Assembly (NCBI RefSeq): GCF_001273755.1
Contig: NZ_LGYA01000009.1
Span: 18,009 to 57,282 of the forward strand
Length of the DNA: 39,274 nucleotides
Direction: 5' to 3'
Source of the DNA: Peribacillus butanolivorans
GTDB lineage: Bacteria; Bacillota; Bacilli; Bacillales; DSM-1321
Below are positions 24,198 to 32,417 of this stretch, in pieces (within the stretch, counting starts at the first letter, position 1; every line of letters starts with the position of its first letter). A model generated the notes under the pieces. The model saw only the letters and a list, made by a program, of their open reading frames with translations, was not told the origin of the DNA and did not search any database. Position numbers and translations under genes: made by a program.

Positions 24198-25076
24198 TTA
24201 TTTGAAATTCGGCAATAACGCATCACTCAAGCGGCCAAATTCCTTAATGCTTAGTGTTTCACCACGTCTTGTTGGATCCACGTCTGAGGCTTCGAGAGCG
24301 GCAAGGATAAGTTCTTTTTTCGATTTCCCATCTGGCAGTTGACTTGTTAAGTTATTTAAAATCGTTTTCCGACGTTGCGCGAAGCTAGCCCGGGTAACAA
24401 TAAATAAGAAATCCTCATCTTGTACTTCAACAATCGGCTTAACCCGTTTAGTCAGACGTATTACCGCTGAATCGACATTAGGTTGCGGCATGAAAACCGT
24501 TTTCGGCACAATCATCACTGTTTCTGCTTCGGTATAATATTGGATGGCGATGGATAAAGAACCATATTCCTTTGTCCCAGGTTTAGCAGCAATTCGATCA
24601 GCCACTTCTTTTTGCAACATACACACAATGCCTCTTATGGGAAGGTTCTCAGACAAAAGCTTTAAAATAATAGGCGTTGTGACATAGTAAGGTAGATTTG
24701 CAACAACCATCAAGTCTGAGATATCAGCGAATTCCTCTTCAATGACCTTTTTTACATCCGCTTTTAGAATATCCTCATGAATGATGTTCACATTGTTATA
24801 AGGTGACAGTGTATCCGATAAAATCGGCAGCAAACGCTGATCAATCTCAAAGGCCGTGACTTTTTTGCTACTTTTCGCTAGTTGTTCCGTCAAGGCGCCT
24901 ATTCCCGGCCCAATTTCAATGGCGCCGCTTTCCTCGGTCAACTCAGCATGGTCGACAATGCGTTTCAAAATATTCGTATCAATTAAGAAGTTTTGACCTA
25001 AGCTCTTTTTAAAAGAGAATCCGTGCTTCTTTAGTATTTCTTTCGTTCTGACAGGGGTTGCAATATCCTTATTCAT
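24198..25076 (-). CDS. ksgA: 16S rRNA (adenine1518/1519-N6)-dimethyltransferase
   Basis: 292-residue SAM-dependent enzyme that dimethylates the two adenines in the 3' hairpin of 16S rRNA late in 30S assembly; its loss gives kasugamycin resistance. The SAM motif is EIGPGIGALTEQLA (about 53-66), and the catalytic NLPYYVTTPI (motif IV) lies near 128. Length matches Bacillus KsgA (RsmA). Its ATG lies inside the last codons of rnmV (eight-base overlap), so it is probably coupled to that 5S maturase gene. Confidence 0.97.
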   Translation of the reverse strand: MNKDIATPVRTKEILKKHGFSFKKSLGQNFLIDTNILKRIVDHAELTEESGAIEIGPGIGALTEQLAKSSKKVTAFEIDQRLLPILSDTLSPYNNVNIIHEDILKADVKKVIEEEFADISDLMVVANLPYYVTTPIILKLLSENLPIRGIVCMLQKEVADRIAAKPGTKEYGSLSIAIQYYTEAETVMIVPKTVFMPQPNVDSAVIRLTKRVKPIVEVQDEDFLFIVTRASFAQRRKTILNNLTSQLPDGKSKKELILAALEASDVDPTRRGETLSIKEFGRLSDALLPNFK

Positions 25077-25632
25077 GTTTTTCCTCCTGATTTATCTGTA
25101 CAATTGCTTCATAAAAAGCCTCAGTTGATATTTGGAACATTTTTAATCTCTTATATAACTGTTTCCCATTTGTAAAACCAATCTTCAAGATAGAGCCAAG
25201 TCTTTCCCTTCGCTCTTTGGCACCTGATCCCCCGATTAAACCTGCATCTATTAAATCCTGCTGTGAAATTTCTTCTGAAGCCTCTTCATCCATTAATTGA
25301 GCGTCTTTCAAGGCATTACGAATCGCTTCAGGGGAAGCGTGCTCCACACCTATCCCTCTCCCAGACTTAGGAAGTGCTTCTTTTTTCGTTAAAAAGGCGT
25401 GTTTACAGCCTTTTACTTGTTCTGAAATTATATTCCTGATTTTTTGTCCAGGAAAGTCCGGATCTGTAAAAATGATAACTCCTCGTGTCTCTTGTGCAAG
25501 CCTTACCTGCTCAATGCAGGATTCATTCACCGCAGAACCATTCGTTTCTATTGTATCAGCATTAACAGCCCTTTTTATCGCTACCGTATCATCTTTACCT
25601 TCTACAACAATTATTTCTTTGATTTTTTTCAT
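25069..25632 (-). CDS. rnmV: Ribonuclease M5
   Basis: About 187-residue Toprim nuclease that trims the 5S rRNA precursor on both strands, acting with uL18. The Toprim acidic residues are in IIVVEGKDD (7-15) and FTDPDFPGQ (about 62-70); GIGVEHASPEAIR and GLIGGSGAKERRERLG follow as in the family. The open frame extends 33 codons upstream to an ATG at 25731. However, the ATG at 25632 has TGGAGGAAAAC at ideal spacing and starts with KKIKEIIVVEG like B. subtilis RnmV, so it is chosen. Overlaps ksgA. Confidence 0.95.
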   Translation of the reverse strand: MKKIKEIIVVEGKDDTVAIKRAVNADTIETNGSAVNESCIEQVRLAQETRGVIIFTDPDFPGQKIRNIISEQVKGCKHAFLTKKEALPKSGRGIGVEHASPEAIRNALKDAQLMDEEASEEISQQDLIDAGLIGGSGAKERRERLGSILKIGFTNGKQLYKRLKMFQISTEAFYEAIVQINQEEKHE

Positions 25633-25872
25633 GTTTTCCTCCATACAGAAAAGCGCAAGCACTTTGATTAGCTCTTTAAAACGGACTTTACTCAGATAGA
25701 CAATTACCTTTTGAGTCATCGTTTTTCCCATGAGTTAGAATCTAGAACTAGACACAATTGCTAAATAAAAATAATTTTACCGCTTATTGTGGAAACCCTA
25801 TGACTTATTGAATCGTCTATCTTATTAAAACAGTTTTACACTGGGGTTTTCAACAAATGGAAAATAAAACGT

Positions 25873-25900
25873 CAAAAAACAGGAGACAATTTATCTCCTG
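25873..25900 (-). terminator. Terminator of yabE
   Basis: CAGGAGA-TAAATTG-TCTCCTG then TTTTTTGAC on the minus strand, 15 bases after the yabE stop. Confidence 0.88.
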
Positions 25901-25914
25901 CGAGAGAAACCTTA

Positions 25915-27105
25915 TTAGTTCAATACGCGAATCTTTACTTTCTTTACACCCCAGCGATATGCATCATTTTTTGAGGAAAAGAAGACATCTATCCTATTTC
26001 CCTTTATCGCTCCGCCTTTGTCAGCAGCTACTGCATAACCATAACCTTCTACATATACTTTCGAACCCATTGGAATTACACTTGGATCGACCGCAATAAT
26101 TTTGGCATCAGGATTACTCTTAAGATCCACACCCGTTGAAGTAACACCTGAACAGCCCTTACAACTTGCTGTATAAGCCGTTGATGAAACATAAATCTCT
26201 TTTCCACTTGTAGAATTAACGTTACTCGCTCCGCGTGATGCCTGAGCAACCGTCGTTTTTGTTCCGACCGTTATAACCTTATCCTGCTTTTTATTTACGA
26301 CTTTTTCTGAAAGTAATTTTCTTTTGACCTCTTTGCCATTTTCCTTAATAACTTCATATTTCTTAGAAATGAGTCCGTCTTTTCCTTCTTTGACGATATT
26401 CTCTTTCCCTTTCGATAAGGAGTCATCTTTTTTAGTTATGACAGCAAAGTCCACTGGTTCTTCCACTACATCGGTGACTTTTTCAATTCGAATAACGTTT
26501 ACCGTATTCTTAGCTTCAACTTTTTCTACTAATCCCGGCTCAACTCGATCCAAATCATTGAGCTTTACACCTTGTTGCTTTAAAAAGTCAGCGACAGTAG
26601 TCGAAGTTGACCATACCTGCTTTTCGTTTCCACCTACCACTAATTTTAGTGAAAAAGCCTTATCGATGGCAACTTCCATATTCGCTTCCATCTTCGTGTT
26701 TTTTGAAGGTGTAATTTTATCCTTCTCATTCACTTCAAGGTCTTGTTCCTTTAAAAATTCTTCCACCGTATCGGCTGTTGACCAAACCTCCTCAGTCTCT
26801 TCATCTTGTACCAAGGTAATTTTTTGAGCAGGCTTCCAGACAACTTCTAGATTATCCTCTACCTTACTGTCTCCTGAAGGGTGGACATAGTCCGCAGCTT
26901 GTACGGTAATCTCTAAATCTTTTAACATATCATTTACAGTAGCTGCGTGTGTCCGCACTACCTCTTTTTTTCCGTCCAGCATTATTGTAACAGTATGCTT
27001 TGTTCCTTGATGGATTAGTATTCCCAGTGCCGTAGAAACAAGAATCGCACTGCATATTGCAATTACCATTCTCTTCTTCCCTAGCTTGGGAATAAGGTTT
27101 TTCAT
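25915..27105 (-). CDS. yabE: YabE: DUF348/G5/3D-domain cell wall hydrolase-like protein
   Basis: 396-residue exported protein resembling RpfB/YabE/YocH cell-wall lytic factors. The N-terminus has a signal anchor (about 12-32). Three DUF348 repeats follow (about 36-190; each with the TVNDMLKD, TVEEFLKE or TVADFLKQ motif), then a G5 domain (about 210-290) and a C-terminal 3D domain (about 310-396). The 3D domain contains Asp residues in AAVDKGG-like (AVAADKGGAIKG) and RIDVFF, the proposed muralytic site. The nearest ATG (27105) is 23 bases from the core AGGAGG. An in-frame ATT lies eight bases from it and would add five residues. A near-consensus promoter is visible at 27146-27175. Confidence 0.92.
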   Translation of the reverse strand: MKNLIPKLGKKRMVIAICSAILVSTALGILIHQGTKHTVTIMLDGKKEVVRTHAATVNDMLKDLEITVQAADYVHPSGDSKVEDNLEVVWKPAQKITLVQDEETEEVWSTADTVEEFLKEQDLEVNEKDKITPSKNTKMEANMEVAIDKAFSLKLVVGGNEKQVWSTSTTVADFLKQQGVKLNDLDRVEPGLVEKVEAKNTVNVIRIEKVTDVVEEPVDFAVITKKDDSLSKGKENIVKEGKDGLISKKYEVIKENGKEVKRKLLSEKVVNKKQDKVITVGTKTTVAQASRGASNVNSTSGKEIYVSSTAYTASCKGCSGVTSTGVDLKSNPDAKIIAVDPSVIPMGSKVYVEGYGYAVAADKGGAIKGNRIDVFFSSKNDAYRWGVKKVKIRVLN

Positions 27106-27145
27106 AGTTTTTAATAGAATGAAAAACTCCTCCTTCCTCCCGGTG

Positions 27146-27175
27146 ATTATATAGACATAGTTATCCAGCTGTCAA
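27146..27175 (-). promoter_or_regulatory. Sigma-A promoter of yabE
   Basis: TTGACA (27175-27170), 18 bases, TATAAT (27151-27146): all twelve consensus positions, one base longer than ideal spacing. The predicted start, near 27139, leaves a leader of about 30 bases. Confidence 0.75.
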
Positions 27176-27344
27176 CCCATTCACTTCTCATTCAGGAAAT
27201 TACTACCTATTATGCATATTCTCTATTGAAAAGGAAAGGGCGAATTCTCGACATAATATGCCTATGTTAGGAGTGAGATTTGTAGAAACCTTAAAAAATG
27301 CGTTTTTAGTTAGCGGACCCCGGGAGATAGTGTCAAAAATGCTG

Positions 27345-28112
27345 TCAGTTAATGCCGAATAATTTCTTAGCATTGTCCGTCGTCGCTTGAGAAACTTCCT
27401 CTACTGAAAGTTGTTTAATTTCAGCGATTTGTTCAGCGACAAGCTTCACATAGGACGGTTCATTACGCTTTCCTCTATAAGGGTGTGGTGCTAAATAGGG
27501 GCAGTCTGTTTCGATTAGTAGACGATCTAAAGGTACTGCAGCTGCCACCTCTTTTGGCTTTTTCGCATTTTTAAAGGTTACAGGACCTCCCAATGAAATA
27601 TAGAAGTTCATATCAATACATTCCATTGCCGTTTCAGCACTACCACTAAAGCAATGCATGATGCCTCCTACTTCTGATGCCTCTTCTTCCTTCAATATGT
27701 TCACGATATCCGCGGTCGCTTCTCGGTTATGGATGATAATGGGTAGACCTACCTTTTTAGCCAATCGGATTTGCTTCCTGAACACCTCCATTTGGATAGC
27801 TTTCGGTGATTTATCCCAATGATAGTCGAGTCCCATCTCTCCTATAGCCACAACCTTAGGATGAGAGGATAGTTCCTCAATCCATTTTAAGTCTTCTTCT
27901 GTCATATCTATCGCATCTACAGGATGCCAACCGACTGCTGCATACATAAAATCATAAGTTTCTATTAATTCCATCGCTCTAGTTATAGTTGGTCGGTCAA
28001 ACCCGACGACAACCATATTATTCACTCCTGCTTCCTGTGCTCTTTCGATGACGTCTTCGAGGTCCTCGTTGAATTGCTCCGCATTTACATGCACATGTGT
28101 ATCAAATAACAT
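27345..28112 (-). CDS. yabD: TatD-family metal-dependent deoxyribonuclease YabD
   Basis: 255-residue TIM-barrel hydrolase with the TatD metal ligands: H6 and H8 in FDTHVHVNAE, the Glu of GEMGLDYHWD (about 92), HNREA, HCFSGS and the Asp of ETDCPYLAP. TatD enzymes are 3'-5' exonucleases or repair-linked DNases; the exact substrate of this copy is unproven. The frame extends upstream to a GTG at 28133, but the ATG at 28112 has GAAAGGAAG at proper spacing and gives exactly the B. subtilis length. It follows metG, as in Bacillus. Confidence 0.95.
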   Translation of the reverse strand: MLFDTHVHVNAEQFNEDLEDVIERAQEAGVNNMVVVGFDRPTITRAMELIETYDFMYAAVGWHPVDAIDMTEEDLKWIEELSSHPKVVAIGEMGLDYHWDKSPKAIQMEVFRKQIRLAKKVGLPIIIHNREATADIVNILKEEEASEVGGIMHCFSGSAETAMECIDMNFYISLGGPVTFKNAKKPKEVAAAVPLDRLLIETDCPYLAPHPYRGKRNEPSYVKLVAEQIAEIKQLSVEEVSQATTDNAKKLFGIN

Positions 28113-28270
28113 ACTTTTCTTCCTTTCTAGCACTATTTTATAGAAAAATGAGAGTTTTATGTTTCACATTTAGGTAACAAAAAGATTACAAATATTCCCT
28201 TTATGTATCAACACCAAATGTATGACTAAAAACATAGACCCTATAATAAGTTATGTTTTCCAAAAGTATA

Positions 28271-28315
28271 AAGAAAAAACATAAAAGTGTTTCATATGAA
28301 ACACTTTTATGTTTT
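28271..28315 (-). terminator. Perfect 20-bp palindromic terminator after metG
   Basis: Positions 28276-28295 and 28296-28315 are exact inverted complements (arms around TTTCATATGAAA), an AT-rich stem with a T-rich tail on the minus strand, two bases from the metG stop region. Confidence 0.85.
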
Positions 28316-28319
28316 GAGT

Positions 28320-30281
28320 TTATTTTACCTTCGAACCATTTGGAATGGAGGCATCTATTGTAGCAACAGAGAGAACTCCATCCTGGCTACCTGCCAAAAT
28401 CATCCCCTGAGAAAGCTCGCCACGAAGCTTCACAGGTTTCAAATTCGTTACACAAATCACTTTTTTCCCTACTAAATCTTCAGGCTTATAGTGTTGGGCA
28501 ATACCTGAGACAACCTGCCGCTTTTCATATCCTAAATCAAGCTGCAGTTTAAGAAGCTTATCTGTTTTCTTTACTGACTCTACTTCTATGACCTGAGCTA
28601 CACGAAGCTCTACTTTTGTAAAGTCATCAATAGTAATTTCATCAACCTCTGGAATAGTCTCTTCTACTTTTTCTGCAACCTTAGGTGTTCCACCCTGCAT
28701 TTGTTCTTTAATATATAAAACTTCCTCTTCCATGTCTAAACGAGGGAAGATTGGATCTCCCTTTAGCACTTTTGTTTCAGAAGGAATCTGACCGAAGTCC
28801 GCTAAGCTATCCCACGACTTTAAAATTTCATCCTGGATGTTAAGCTGAGCAAAGATTTTTTCCGGTGTTTGTGTCAAAAATGGTTTCAGAAGGATAGCCG
28901 TCCTGCGTAAAGATTCTGCCAAATGCACCATAACACTCGCAAGCTCTTCTTTTGTTGCTTCATCTTTTGCAAGCATCCATGGCTGAGTTTCATCGATGAA
29001 CTTATTTGTTCTGCTGACAAGCTGCCAAATAGATGTTAAAGCAACTGAAAATTCCATGTTCTCCATGGCTTCCTCATACTTGCCCACAGTATCTTGATTC
29101 ATTTCTAACAGTGCCTTTTCAAACTCATTATTCGAACCTTTGTAACTTGGAATTACACCGTCAAAATACTTATTGACCATTGCTACTGTTCGATTTAATA
29201 AGTTTCCTAAATCATTCGCCAGATCAAAATTGATTCTTTCTACAAATCCTTCCGGCGTAAATACTCCATCTGAACCAAATGGAACTTCGCGTAGAAGGTA
29301 ATAGCGTAATGAATCCAAGCCATATCGATCAATTAATGTAACAGGGTTGACTACATTTCCCTTTGATTTCGACATCTTACCGTCTTTCATGAGCAGCCAT
29401 CCGTGGGCAAAAACTTTCTTAGGAAGCGGTATGTCCAGAGCCATTAACATAATAGGCCAGTAAATCGTATGGAAACGAACAATTTCCTTTCCGACTAGAT
29501 GCACATCCGCAGGCCAATAATTCAGGTATTTAGAATCATTATCCGTTCCATACCCTAAAGCTGTAATATAATTAGTCAACGCATCAATCCAGACATAAAT
29601 AACATGCTTTGGATTTCCTGGTACTTTGATACCCCAATCGAACGTTGTACGGGAAACAGCCAAATCTTCCAATCCTGGTTTAATGAAGTTATTAATCATT
29701 TCATTTTTACGGGATTCTGGTTGTATGAACTCTGGGTTTTCCTCATAAAACTTTAGCAACCGATCTGCATACTTACTCATCTTGAAGAAATAAGACTCTT
29801 CTTTTACCTTTTCAACAGGTCTTCCGCAATCTGGACAGTTTCCATTGCTTTCTTCAACCTGACGTTCCGTGAAGAAAGATTCGCAAGGTGTACAGTATAA
29901 TCCTTCATATTCGTCCAAGTAAATATCGCCCTGATCAAGTAACTTCTTGAAGATTTTGGCTACCACATCTTTATGACGATCTTCGGTTGTCCTAATGAAA
30001 TCATCATAAGAGATATCAAGCTTTTGCCAAAGCTCTTTAATTCCTGATACGATATTATCTACATATTGCTGCGGAGTAATTCCCTCTTCCGCCGCTTTAC
30101 GCTGGATTTTTTGACCGTGTTCATCTGTTCCTGTTAAGTACATCACATCAAAGCCACGCATCCTTTTATAACGAGCCATAGCATCCCCTGCCACTGTCGT
30201 ATACGCATGCCCTATATGTAAATTACCACTAGGATAATATATGGGTGTTGTAATATAAAATGTTTTTAATTTATCCTGCAC
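28320..30281 (-). CDS. metG: Methionyl-tRNA synthetase
   Basis: 653-residue class I aminoacyl-tRNA synthetase (metS in B. subtilis). It has the signature PSGNLHIGHAYT (HIGH motif, 17-28), a zinc knuckle with CTPCESFF and CPDCGRP (about 126-148), KMSKSKGN (about 298-305), an anticodon-binding helix bundle, and a C-terminal EMAP/Trbp-like tRNA-binding OB domain (about 550-653; IDDFTKVELRVAQVIEVE). Start is GTG at 30281 after GAGGAGGG. A terminator-like hairpin lies in its leader, raising the possibility of attenuation. It is divergent from abrB across a long promoter region. Confidence 0.97.
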   Translation of the reverse strand: MQDKLKTFYITTPIYYPSGNLHIGHAYTTVAGDAMARYKRMRGFDVMYLTGTDEHGQKIQRKAAEEGITPQQYVDNIVSGIKELWQKLDISYDDFIRTTEDRHKDVVAKIFKKLLDQGDIYLDEYEGLYCTPCESFFTERQVEESNGNCPDCGRPVEKVKEESYFFKMSKYADRLLKFYEENPEFIQPESRKNEMINNFIKPGLEDLAVSRTTFDWGIKVPGNPKHVIYVWIDALTNYITALGYGTDNDSKYLNYWPADVHLVGKEIVRFHTIYWPIMLMALDIPLPKKVFAHGWLLMKDGKMSKSKGNVVNPVTLIDRYGLDSLRYYLLREVPFGSDGVFTPEGFVERINFDLANDLGNLLNRTVAMVNKYFDGVIPSYKGSNNEFEKALLEMNQDTVGKYEEAMENMEFSVALTSIWQLVSRTNKFIDETQPWMLAKDEATKEELASVMVHLAESLRRTAILLKPFLTQTPEKIFAQLNIQDEILKSWDSLADFGQIPSETKVLKGDPIFPRLDMEEEVLYIKEQMQGGTPKVAEKVEETIPEVDEITIDDFTKVELRVAQVIEVESVKKTDKLLKLQLDLGYEKRQVVSGIAQHYKPEDLVGKKVICVTNLKPVKLRGELSQGMILAGSQDGVLSVATIDASIPNGSKVK

Positions 30282-30301
30282 TTTATTCCCTCCTCAACTT
30301 T

Positions 30302-30333
30302 TAAAAAACTGGCTTTAGGACTTGGCCAAGCCA
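30302..30333 (-). terminator. Terminator-like hairpin in the metG leader
   Basis: On the minus strand TGGCTT-GG-CCAAGT-CC-TA-AAGCCA is followed by G then six T, ending about 10 bases before the metG Shine-Dalgarno. It could act as an attenuator; I see neither a T-box nor an S-box core upstream. Confidence 0.5.
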
Positions 30334-30380
30334 ATGAGACTACTTTAAAACTATTATCTCTATTTTAACTCTATATACTA

Positions 30381-30410
30381 TTCTACGCGACAAGAATCAT
30401 TAATCAAATT
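30381..30410 (-). promoter_or_regulatory. Possible sigma-A promoter of metG
   Basis: TTGATT, 16 bases, TAGAAT on the minus strand, placed upstream of the leader hairpin. Modest match, position approximate. Confidence 0.35.
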
Positions 30411-30605
30411 ATCTTGATAATAGAATAAAAAATATTATAAGTAGATACCCCAGTTAAACCTTCGATATCAGGACACACGCCCCCATATTATGTAAGCATT
30501 ACCTCTTACCTCAACAAAATATACCTAATATTTATTTTTTGTGCAACAAATCACATAATTTAAAGTCTTTTCCAAGAAAATTATCCTTAATTCAGAACTT
30601 ATACT

Positions 30606-30669
30606 TTGAAACTAAATTGGATTTAATCATATAATAGAAAAGCGTGTTCTTCATGCGTAGTTTGTCGAA
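30606..30669 (+). promoter_or_regulatory. Upstream sigma-A-like promoter with a downstream Spo0A box, toward abrB
   Basis: TTGAAA (30606-30611), 18 bases, TATAAT (30630-30635), then a 0A box TTGTCGAA at 30662-30669, about +20 of the predicted start. It lies some 200 bases ahead of the main abrB promoter. No open frame follows, so it may give a long abrB leader or a small RNA. Confidence 0.45.
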
Positions 30670-30811
30670 TCATGCTGAAGTAAGTAGTTCCTTGTTACTG
30701 ATTTAATCTTCGCATAAAACGAAATTGCTGGATTTTTCTCTTTCCCAGCCTTTTTGCTTCCTTGGGAAGAAAAGCTATACTCTCTTCTTACAAAAAAATG
30801 AAAATAAATCA

Positions 30812-30874
30812 TTGACGAATTTGGGAATGGCTGGTATTATAAATTTATAAAAAAATTTGTCGAATATTGGCGAA
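30812..30874 (+). promoter_or_regulatory. abrB promoter with three Spo0A boxes
   Basis: TTGACG (30812-30817), 17 bases, TATTAT (30835-30840). Spo0A boxes: TTGACGAA overlapping the -35 (30812-30819), TTGTCGAA (30857-30864) and TTGGCGAA (30867-30874), the last two ten bases apart downstream of the start. Repression of abrB by phosphorylated Spo0A binding downstream of the start is established in B. subtilis. Confidence 0.8.
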
Positions 30875-30925
30875 TAAAATAGAAAATGGGTACTAGATTG
30901 TAAACTGAGAGGAGAATTTTCAAAA

Positions 30926-31210
30926 ATGAAATCTACAGGAATCGTTCGTAAAGTTGATGAGTTAAGCCGGGTGGTTATTCCAATCGAGCTTCGCCGTACA
31001 TTGGGAATCGCTGAGAAAGACGCTCTTGAAATCTATGTTGACGACGAGCGCATCATCTTGAAAAAATACAAACCAAACATGACTTGCCAAGTTACTGGTG
31101 AAGTTTCTGATAATAATCTTACACTTGCAAACGGTAAATTAATTCTTAGTCGTGAAGGCGCTGAATTACTTATCCAAGAAATTCAACAAAACTTTTCAAC
31201 TTCTAAATAA
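30926..31210 (+). CDS. abrB: Transition-state regulator AbrB
   Basis: 94-residue global repressor of stationary-phase and biofilm genes during growth. The N-terminal swapped-hairpin DNA-binding domain (about 1-50: MKSTGIVRKVDELSRVVIPI, then RTLGIAEKDALEIYVDDERI) is followed by a C-terminal multimerisation part (about 55-92). It is the only plus-strand protein gene in the window, the same inverted orientation as in B. subtilis. GAGAGGAG precedes the ATG. Its promoter carries Spo0A boxes, so it should be shut off at sporulation onset. SpoVT (5786-6322) shares its N-terminal fold. Confidence 0.97.
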   Translation: MKSTGIVRKVDELSRVVIPIELRRTLGIAEKDALEIYVDDERIILKKYKPNMTCQVTGEVSDNNLTLANGKLILSREGAELLIQEIQQNFSTSK

Positions 31211-31221
31211 ATGATATAAAT

Positions 31222-31253
31222 AAAAAAACTTCCGATCTTCGGAAGTTTTTTTT
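31222..31253. terminator. Bidirectional terminator between abrB and rsmI
   Basis: CTTCCGA-TCT-TCGGAAG flanked by seven A and eight T. It lies between the convergent abrB and rsmI genes and can serve both. Confidence 0.92.
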
Positions 31254-31271
31254 ATTGCTTACTTAAACATA

Positions 31272-32153
31272 TTATTGTTCATCAATGTGGTACGCCTGGT
31301 ATACGTCGCGTTTTTGTATATTACGGTCTTTTGCGACCTGCTTGATAGCATCCTTGGAGGTAACCTGTTTGGTTTCTATATAATAATTGACATGACCAAC
31401 AATGTCAAAGGCCATCCACCATGCTTCTTCAGGCTCTTCCTCCAACCATTGCGCCCCTTCTATTATCAAACAGAACTCACCGCGTATCTCGGATTCCACT
31501 GCCCACGCCAATGCCTCACTTACCGTCCCACGAATAAACTCTTCAAACTTCTTCGTTAATTCACGGCATAATACAATACGGCGGTCTCCTAGAATTTCAT
31601 GCATATGTTTTAATGTTTCTTTTAAACGATGTGGCGATTCATAGACAATCCATGTCGCTTCCATTTTTTTTAACTTTTCTAGCTCTTGCTTTTTTTCTTT
31701 TGCTCCCCGCTGTAAAAAGCCATAAAAGTAAAAAGGCTGTGGCGCAAGACCCGAAGCAATCAACGCAGTTAATGCAGCATTAGCACCCGGCAATGGGATG
31801 ACCTTAAACTGCTCAGCAATTGCATCTTTAACCAGTTCATATCCAGGGTCAGAAATTGTCGGCAGACCAGCATCACTGACTAAGGCTATTACTTCTCCTG
31901 AACGAAGCCTCTCAAGCATCTGCTTCCCGCTATATTCCTTATTATGTTCATGGTAACTAACGATAGGGGTCGAAATTTCAAAGTAATTACATAGTTTCTT
32001 CGTGTTTCGCGTGTCCTCAGCAGCAATAACATCCGCTTCCTTTAAAATTCTCAAAGCCCGGAAGCTCATATCCTCAAGATTTCCGATCGGTGTAGGGACT
32101 AGATATAGGGCCGGCTCCAATCCTTCTTTTTCAAAACTCTTTTGCTGCCACAT
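31272..32153 (-). CDS. rsmI: 16S rRNA (cytidine1402-2'-O)-methyltransferase RsmI
   Basis: 293-residue SAM-dependent methyltransferase (YabC/YraL) of the tetrapyrrole-methylase fold that modifies C1402 at the ribosomal P site. Family landmarks: LYLVPTPIGNLEDMSFRALR (about 17-36), VSDAGLPTISDPG (about 93-105), PLPGANAALTALIASGLAP, and the conserved FYGFLQRG. ATG at 32153 starts three bases past the yazA stop, and its AAGGAGG lies inside yazA, so the genes trmN6, yazA and rsmI form a tight operon ended by the hairpin shared with abrB. Confidence 0.96.
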   Translation of the reverse strand: MWQQKSFEKEGLEPALYLVPTPIGNLEDMSFRALRILKEADVIAAEDTRNTKKLCNYFEISTPIVSYHEHNKEYSGKQMLERLRSGEVIALVSDAGLPTISDPGYELVKDAIAEQFKVIPLPGANAALTALIASGLAPQPFYFYGFLQRGAKEKKQELEKLKKMEATWIVYESPHRLKETLKHMHEILGDRRIVLCRELTKKFEEFIRGTVSEALAWAVESEIRGEFCLIIEGAQWLEEEPEEAWWMAFDIVGHVNYYIETKQVTSKDAIKQVAKDRNIQKRDVYQAYHIDEQ

Positions 32154-32156
32154 AGG

Positions 32157-32417
32157 TTACTTATCCTCCTTTTCCATCCACTTTTGTTTTTGTTTTCTTG
32201 TTAATTGCTTAAACTGGTATTCTGCCTGCATGGCCAATGTCTGAGATTCAAACGTTTCATGATAAATCAGTTCAACCGGGGTACGTCCCCGTGTATACTT
32301 CGCCCCCTTGCCTTGATTATGCGTGTAGACCCTACGATCTAAGTTATTTGTATACCCTGCATAATAGCTACCATCCTTGCATTTCAACACATAAAAATAA
32401 TGCCTATTCTTCTCCAT
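32157..32417 (-). CDS. yazA: GIY-YIG domain protein YazA
   Basis: 86-residue small UPF0213 protein with a single GIY-YIG nuclease fold (YFYVLKCKDGSYYAGYTNNL, then RRVYTHNQGKGAKYTRGRTP and ELIYHETF). Stand-alone proteins of this group have no firmly established substrate. The frame extends 18 codons upstream, but the ATG at 32417 has AGAAGGA at correct spacing and yields the usual N-terminus. It overlaps the 3' end of trmN6 by 14 bases and is three bases from rsmI. Confidence 0.92.
   Translation of the reverse strand: MEKNRHYFYVLKCKDGSYYAGYTNNLDRRVYTHNQGKGAKYTRGRTPVELIYHETFESQTLAMQAEYQFKQLTRKQKQKWMEKEDK

Noticed and set aside
25633..25731. 33-codon N-terminal extension of rnmV starting at an in-frame ATG
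   Set aside because: The internal ATG at 25632 has an ideal GGAGG and matches the known family N-terminus; the extension has no good Shine-Dalgarno and looks like an open frame by chance.
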